Below, piece by piece: positions 59,616 through 64,000 of a stretch of 64,000 bases of DNA. Source of the DNA: Pusillimonas sp044464525 (GTDB lineage: Bacteria > Pseudomonadota > Gammaproteobacteria > Burkholderiales > Burkholderiaceae_B). The stretch covers positions 62,001 to 126,000 of the forward strand of contig NZ_JBIQLE010000002.1 of assembly GCF_044464525.1 (NCBI RefSeq). The letters run 5' to 3'. The notes beneath the pieces were generated by a model. It saw nothing but the letters and a program-made list of their open reading frames with translations, was not told where the DNA came from and did no database searches. Positions within the stretch are counted from its first letter, which is position 1, and each line of letters opens with the position of its first letter. Both the position numbers and the translations under genes were made by a program.

Positions 59616-61013
59616 ATGATCCGATCTATTCAAACCCACCTTGTTTCCTTCCGCTGGCTGTTTTGGGCCGCCATGGCGGTCGCCATGCTTTGCGTGGGCA
59701 ACCTCTCTATCGGCCAGACCAAGGGGCAAGTCGTCGAGCTCAAGCTAGACGGCGTCATCAGCCCAGCCTCGTCCGACTTCATCGTGCGCGGCATCGATCG
59801 CGCCGCATCGCAAGATGCCCAGCTCGTCGTCATCACTCTGGACACTCCAGGGGGCCTGGACGCCTCCATGCGCAGTATCGTCAAATCGATATTGTCGTCC
59901 CCCGTGCCCGTCGCGACCTATGTCGCTCCCACCGGCGCCCGTGCCGCCAGCGCCGGTACCTTTATCCTGTACGCCAGCCACATAGCCGCCATGGCGCCGG
60001 CCAGCAACATCGGCGCCGCCACGCCCGTACAGATAGGCGGTGCATCCAAGCCTGCCGAAGCCGCAAAGAAGGGCGAACAAGAAACCGAGCCCACTGACGC
60101 CTCGGGTAGAAAAGCCCGCAACGATGCAGCCGCCTACATCCGCAGCCTGGCGCAATTGCGGGGCCGCAACGCCGACTTCGCCGGAAGGGCGGTTCTGGAC
60201 GCCGCCAGCATGTCGGCACAGGAAGCCCTTGAAGAAGACGTGATCGATGTCATCGCCACTGATATTTCCGACCTCTTGAAACAGCTCGATGGGCGTCAGG
60301 TCGAACTTGCCGGCGGCAATATGGCCAGCCTTCAAACGGCCGATGCGCCCGTTGCGCAAGTAGAGCCCGACTGGCGCACCAAGTTGTTGCTGCTGATCGC
60401 CAACCCGCAGGTGGCGGTGATACTGATGATGATAGGCGTTTACGGGCTTTTCTACGAAGTAACCAGCCCAGGCCTGGCGGGCCCGGGCATCGCAGGCCTC
60501 ATCAGTTTGCTGCTTGCTTTTTATGCGTTCCAATTGTTGCCCGTCAACTGGGCGGGTGTCGGCCTTATTTTCCTGGGACTGAGCCTTATGATTGCCGAAG
60601 TGTTCTTGTCCAGCTTCGGCATCGCCGGAGCGGGCGGCGTTGTCGCCTTTGTCCTGGGCGGCATATTCCTTACTGACACTGATATTCCCGGTTTTGATCT
60701 GGGGCTTCCCTTCATCATCGGCACTGCATTATTTAGTGCCGCAGTACTTCTGATCATCGGCCACCTGGCGCTTCGATCGTATCGCAGCCGTGTCGTCAGC
60801 GGCGCCGAATACATGGTTGGCCAGACAGGCACGGTAACCCATATCGAGAACGGCACTACTTATGCCAACATCCAGGGCGAGCTGTGGAAAGTTCATGGCG
60901 GCCAGCCGCTGCATACGGGCCAGACGGTGCGCGTTACATCGATTGACGGCCTGCTTCTTGCTGTCGACGTCGTTGCGCCGACTGCTTCCCGATCCAACCC
61001 ACGACACTCCTAA
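59616..61013 (+). CDS. NfeD-type membrane serine protease
   Basis: A 465-residue long-form NfeD. A signal/anchor helix (residues 15-35) precedes a ClpP-like protease domain with the Ser in ARAASAGTFIL and a Lys near GRKARNDAAAYIRS, the Ser-Lys dyad of the Pyrococcus 1510-N protease. Several transmembrane helices (about 240-390) and a soluble OB-type C-terminal NfeD domain follow. Its partner is the slipin encoded 20 bases downstream, which it probably cleaves or regulates. ATG 59616 follows GGAAG; the longer frame to 59493 is a shadow of the DUF488 gene. Confidence 0.9.
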   Translation: MIRSIQTHLVSFRWLFWAAMAVAMLCVGNLSIGQTKGQVVELKLDGVISPASSDFIVRGIDRAASQDAQLVVITLDTPGGLDASMRSIVKSILSSPVPVATYVAPTGARAASAGTFILYASHIAAMAPASNIGAATPVQIGGASKPAEAAKKGEQETEPTDASGRKARNDAAAYIRSLAQLRGRNADFAGRAVLDAASMSAQEALEEDVIDVIATDISDLLKQLDGRQVELAGGNMASLQTADAPVAQVEPDWRTKLLLLIANPQVAVILMMIGVYGLFYEVTSPGLAGPGIAGLISLLLAFYAFQLLPVNWAGVGLIFLGLSLMIAEVFLSSFGIAGAGGVVAFVLGGIFLTDTDIPGFDLGLPFIIGTALFSAAVLLIIGHLALRSYRSRVVSGAEYMVGQTGTVTHIENGTTYANIQGELWKVHGGQPLHTGQTVRVTSIDGLLLAVDVVAPTASRSNPRHS

Positions 61014-61033
61014 CTGTCCACCAAGGAAAACCT

Positions 61034-61894
61034 ATGTTCTTCTTCGATTTCGATCTTAACTTCGGCCTGCTGATCCTGTTGATCGTCATTGTGGTCATCT
61101 TGATCAACACGGTGAAGATTTTGCGCGAGTATCAGCGCGCCGTGATATTTACCCTGGGTCGCTTTACAGGTGTGAAAGGGCCGGGCCTGGTCATCGTCAT
61201 TCCCGGACTGCAACAGATGGTGCGAGTCGACCTGCGTGTAATAACCATGGATGTGCCCAGCCAGGACGTCATCTCACGCGATAACGTTTCGGTCAGCGTC
61301 AACGCGGTGATCTACTTTCGCGTCGTTGCGCCGGACAAAGCCATCATCCAGGTCGAGCGTTACCTGGACGCCACCAGCCAGTTGGCCCAAACCACATTGC
61401 GCGCCGTGCTGGGCAAGCATGACCTGGACGACATGCTCTCCGAACGCGAGAAGCTCAACCACGACATACAGGCCATACTTGACCAGCAGACCGACGGCTG
61501 GGGCATCAAGGTAACCAACGTCGAGATCAAGCATATCGATCTCAACGAAACCATGATCCGGGCTATCGCACGCCAGGCCGAAGCAGAGCGCGAGCGGCGC
61601 GCCAAGGTCATCCATGCCGAGGGCGAAAAGCAGGCTGCCCAGGCATTGATGGAAGCCGCCCAGAAACTCGCCGAGCAACCCACGGCCATGCAATTGCGCT
61701 ATCTGCAAACGCTTACGCAGGTGGCCGGCGACAAGACCTCCACTATCGTGTTTCCGGTGCCGGTCGACATGATCGCGGGCTTCTTTGATAAATCGGCGAA
61801 GGGCTTCTCTCCCATCGTGCCGCCTGTGCCCGCGCAGCCGACGGCGCCTGCCACCGACCCCGATCTGCCCCGGCGTATCGACCCGGTCGCATAA
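61034..61894 (+). CDS. Slipin (stomatin/prohibitin family)
   Basis: A 286-residue SPFH protein with one N-terminal membrane helix (residues 10-30). Core features are VKGPGLVIVIPGLQ, RVDLRVITMDVPSQDVISRDNVSVSVNAV (shown in part: MDVPSQDVISRDNVSV), and the coiled-coil AEAERERRAKVIHAEGEKQA. The C-terminal hydrophobic patch STIVFPVPVDMI is the kind of site cut by NfeD protease. It forms oligomeric membrane scaffolds. With the upstream gene it makes the conserved NfeD-slipin pair. Confidence 0.94.
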   Translation: MFFFDFDLNFGLLILLIVIVVILINTVKILREYQRAVIFTLGRFTGVKGPGLVIVIPGLQQMVRVDLRVITMDVPSQDVISRDNVSVSVNAVIYFRVVAPDKAIIQVERYLDATSQLAQTTLRAVLGKHDLDDMLSEREKLNHDIQAILDQQTDGWGIKVTNVEIKHIDLNETMIRAIARQAEAERERRAKVIHAEGEKQAAQALMEAAQKLAEQPTAMQLRYLQTLTQVAGDKTSTIVFPVPVDMIAGFFDKSAKGFSPIVPPVPAQPTAPATDPDLPRRIDPVA

Positions 61895-61902
61895 GGTACG
61901 GC

Positions 61903-63111
61903 ATGAGCAATCGTCCAAGCAAAAAGATGCGATCTTCGAAGGCGCGCTATGCGGCGCAGGGCCGAGCGCTGCTTGCCGGCTTGGCAATCGCCGCGGCTGT
62001 GCTGCATGCGCCGGCTTTTGCACAAACCGAGACATTTGAAAGTGAAGCCGGGCCGCTCGAGGTAACGACGCTGCTAAAGGGCCTGGAAAACCCCTGGAGC
62101 ATGGCGTTCCTACCCGACGGCCGGGGCATGCTTATTACTGAAAGGCCGGGGCGCTTGCGTCTCTGGACGCCGCAAGACGGCTTGTCAAAAGCGCTGGCGG
62201 GAACGCCCGAAGTGTTCGCCCAGGGGCAGGGCGGTTTGCTCGACGTGGCATTGCCGCCCGACTTCCCCGAAACCCGACGCGTTTATCTGTCGTTTGCCGA
62301 AGGCTCGCCCCGCAATCCGAGCGAAGGGCCGGCCGGCACGGCAGTGGGATATGGCAGGCTGTCGCAAGACGGTCTTCGTCTGGAAGACTTTCAAGTCATT
62401 TTCCGTCAACAGCCCAAATTATCCAGTGGCGTGCATTTTGGGTCGCGCCTGGTGTTCGACGGCGACGGCCATTTGTTCATCGCCTTGGGCGAAAACAATC
62501 AACGCTCCACCGCCCAAGATCTGGACAAACTGCAAGGGAAGATCGCTCGCGTGCACCTGGACGGCAGCGTGCCGGAAGACAATCCTTTTCTTGACCGTGA
62601 CGACGCCGCGCCTGAAATCTGGTCTTACGGCCATCGCAATCAACAGGGCGCCGCCATTAATCCCTGGAGCGGCGCACTTTGGACCCACGAACATGGGCCG
62701 CGCGGCGGCGACGAAATCAATATAGCCGTCGCCGGCAGGAACTACGGCTGGCCGCTGGCCACCCACGGCATCAATTATTCAGGCTTGGCCATACCCGAGG
62801 CTCAAGGCGAAGCTGTATCCGGGACAGAGCCGCCACACCATGTGTGGGAAAAATCCCCTGCAATCAGTGGAATGGCTTTTTATGATGCTCAGCGCTTTGC
62901 GCAATGGGAACATTCTCTTTTCATCGGCGCCTTGGTCGATAAATCAGTCATACGGCTGAAGCTGGACGGCGACAAGATTACTCACGAGGAAAGATTCCTG
63001 AAAGAAATGGGTGCGCGCATCCGCGACGTCAGGGTTGGCCCGGACGGCTATCTTTATGTATTGACCGACGAACGGGACGGACGCTTGTTGAAAGTGGGTC
63101 TCGAGCCCTGA
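61903..63111 (+). CDS. PQQ-dependent aldose sugar dehydrogenase
   Basis: A 402-residue periplasmic six-bladed propeller of the soluble glucose dehydrogenase (YliI/Asd) type. The signal peptide ends near residue 41 (PAFA). ENPWSMAFLPDG, GGLLDVALPPDF, GSRLVFDGDGHLFIALGE, WTHEHGPRGGDEINI and the C-terminal DVRVGPDGYLYVLTDE are characteristic. It oxidises aldoses at the C1 position with PQQ and needs PQQ supply from elsewhere. It starts 8 bases after the slipin gene. Confidence 0.93.
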   Translation: MSNRPSKKMRSSKARYAAQGRALLAGLAIAAAVLHAPAFAQTETFESEAGPLEVTTLLKGLENPWSMAFLPDGRGMLITERPGRLRLWTPQDGLSKALAGTPEVFAQGQGGLLDVALPPDFPETRRVYLSFAEGSPRNPSEGPAGTAVGYGRLSQDGLRLEDFQVIFRQQPKLSSGVHFGSRLVFDGDGHLFIALGENNQRSTAQDLDKLQGKIARVHLDGSVPEDNPFLDRDDAAPEIWSYGHRNQQGAAINPWSGALWTHEHGPRGGDEINIAVAGRNYGWPLATHGINYSGLAIPEAQGEAVSGTEPPHHVWEKSPAISGMAFYDAQRFAQWEHSLFIGALVDKSVIRLKLDGDKITHEERFLKEMGARIRDVRVGPDGYLYVLTDERDGRLLKVGLEP

Positions 63112-63125
63112 AAAGCGGCATAGGC

Positions 63126-63554
63126 TTACTTGACCAATGTCACGGGCAGGTCGATCAGGCTTATCACCTTGGTAGCCACCGAGCCCATCACCAGGCCCGA
63201 AATGCGGCTGAGGCCCCTGGTGCCCATTACCACGTGGCTGCTGCCTTGCTCTTTGGCGTGCTCGACTATGGTCTCGGCCACGGGCCCCACCAACACGGCG
63301 AATGTCGTCGTGGGTGCGGATGCGCCCGCCAGCAGCTCACGTGCGTCCTTAAGCGCCTTTTCGCCTTCTTCTTCGTAATATTCGTCGAGGATATCGGCCG
63401 AGATGAAACGCTTGACGTTGCCCGAGGCGATGGGCGGCTGCACCGTAATGACTTGCAGCGTGGCGCCGGCGCGCTCGCCTATCATGGCAAGAGCCGTCTT
63501 GAGAGCGTTGAGGGACGATTCGGACCCGTCGACAGGGACTAGTACTTTATTCAT
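63126..63554 (-). CDS. Universal stress protein
   Basis: A 142-residue single-domain UspA protein. It begins MNKVLVPVDGSESSLNALKTAL and contains the ATP-binding motif G-2x-G-9x-G-S (GTRGLSRISGLVMGS). It probably binds ATP and forms a dimer; a specific role cannot be given. It converges on the sugar dehydrogenase gene, 14 bases apart, and has a 91-base upstream gap shared with the MarR gene end. Confidence 0.92.
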   Translation of the reverse strand: MNKVLVPVDGSESSLNALKTALAMIGERAGATLQVITVQPPIASGNVKRFISADILDEYYEEEGEKALKDARELLAGASAPTTTFAVLVGPVAETIVEHAKEQGSSHVVMGTRGLSRISGLVMGSVATKVISLIDLPVTLVK

Positions 63555-63645
63555 TCGGAACCCATAAGAATTTTGAGCCGTGCTCCGCGCTACGGATCGT
63601 TTTGGAATAGGGTTATCTTAAACCATGCGAATCGGGGTTGTTCCA

Positions 63646-64000
63646 CTAGGTTTCGTACAGTTTGCGTAAAAGGCGCAGCAAGGTATCGCGTTCACTATCT
63701 GAAAGGACGCTGGCGGCCTCATCTTCTATACGCAGAGCTTCTTTCTCTGCGCTTCGACAAAGTGTCAGGCCGGCGTCCGTCAGAGAAAAGCGTTGCTTGC
63801 GCCCATCGCGGTCGCTGCGCTGGCGAACAAGCAAGCCCCGGGCCTCAAGCCTTTCCAAAACAGGAGCCAGATTGGGCGGCGCCACGCCGATGCCCTGGGC
63901 CACCTCTTTTTGGCTAAGGCCGGCGTTGGCCAATAAAAGGCTCAACACGGCGAAGTCGGCGGGCCGCAAGGAAAAAGACGCCATCCTCTGGTCGGAAAAT
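63646..64000 (-). CDS. MarR-family regulator, 5' end cut by the window
   Basis: The visible 118 codons encode the winged helix of a MarR-type repressor: LRPADFAVLSLLLANAGLSQKE, then recognition helix APPNLAPVLERLEARGLLVR, and wing RDGRKQRFSLTDAG. In MarR proteins about 30 residues precede this segment, so the gene very probably continues past base 64000; an ATG at 63984 would give a protein missing the first dimerisation helix. Target genes are unknown. Confidence 0.8.
   Translation of the reverse strand, partial: FSDQRMASFSLRPADFAVLSLLLANAGLSQKEVAQGIGVAPPNLAPVLERLEARGLLVRQRSDRDGRKQRFSLTDAGLTLCRSAEKEALRIEDEAASVLSDSERDTLLRLLRKLYET

Overview
The window looks like ordinary chromosome from a GC-rich betaproteobacterium, most likely an Alcaligenaceae (Bordetella / Achromobacter / Pusillimonas type). 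The basis is the gene set: a suf-type end (SufU-SufT), a pga/bps exopolysaccharide operon, imuA-imuB-dnaE2, glnA-ntrBC under sigma-54, recG-oxyR-dps, and rdgB-hemW. The genus is an inference. Genes are densely packed, many with ATGA stop/start overlaps and several with TTG or GTG starts. I see no phage, IS element or CRISPR array.

Layout. 0-0.7 kb: end of an Fe-S assembly operon (sufU tail, sufT). 0.8-13.3 kb: a biofilm-matrix block with an EAL-CBS-GGDEF c-di-GMP protein, a CsgD-like LuxR regulator whose receiver domain has no phosphoacceptor Asp, a curli operon (csgE-csgF-csgG-curlin-csgH) and a complete PNAG operon (pgaABCD). 13.4 kb: tRNA-Pro(GGG) with a strong terminator. 13.8-21.1 kb: MscS-type channel, KtrAB potassium uptake, an Old Yellow Enzyme, an unknown lipoprotein, a hotdog thioesterase and a YqeY protein. 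21.3-26.7 kb: the imuA-imuB-dnaE2 mutagenesis cassette behind a perfect LexA box. 26.8-31.2 kb: an esterase-like protein lacking its catalytic serine, an NRDE/TANGO2 protein, PBP7, an exported MTA/SAH-nucleosidase-like protein and a cupin. 31.2-35.3 kb: a two-gene operon with its own LexA box, encoding a FAN1-type VRR-NUC nuclease and a nuclease-XPD/DinG helicase fusion. 35.3-39.1 kb: yicC, rph, rdgB, hemW. 39.2-43.5 kb: glnA-ntrB-ntrC with a sigma-54 promoter and an NtrC site. 43.4-47.1 kb: a Fur-type Fe(III) ABC importer. 47.3-53.1 kb: fpr, ridA, recG, oxyR, dps, proC. 53.1-64 kb: GST, S9 peptidase, SDR, epd, fumC, DUF488, NfeD protease plus slipin, PQQ sugar dehydrogenase, Usp, and a MarR gene cut by the window edge.

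How the parts fit. The first 13 kb is a self-contained matrix module: c-di-GMP turnover, an orphan regulator, amyloid fibre export and PNAG synthesis. Two LexA boxes place a translesion-synthesis cassette and a crosslink-repair-like operon in the same SOS regulon within 9 kb of each other. Nitrogen (NtrC, sigma-54), iron (Fur) and peroxide (OxyR) control each have a recognisable local target or regulator gene.

The most interesting item is the SOS-controlled FAN1 nuclease / nuclease-helicase operon. Next come the degenerate CsgD-like regulator with the single-curlin, signal-less-CsgH curli operon, the serine-less esterase, and an unassigned operator in front of fpr.
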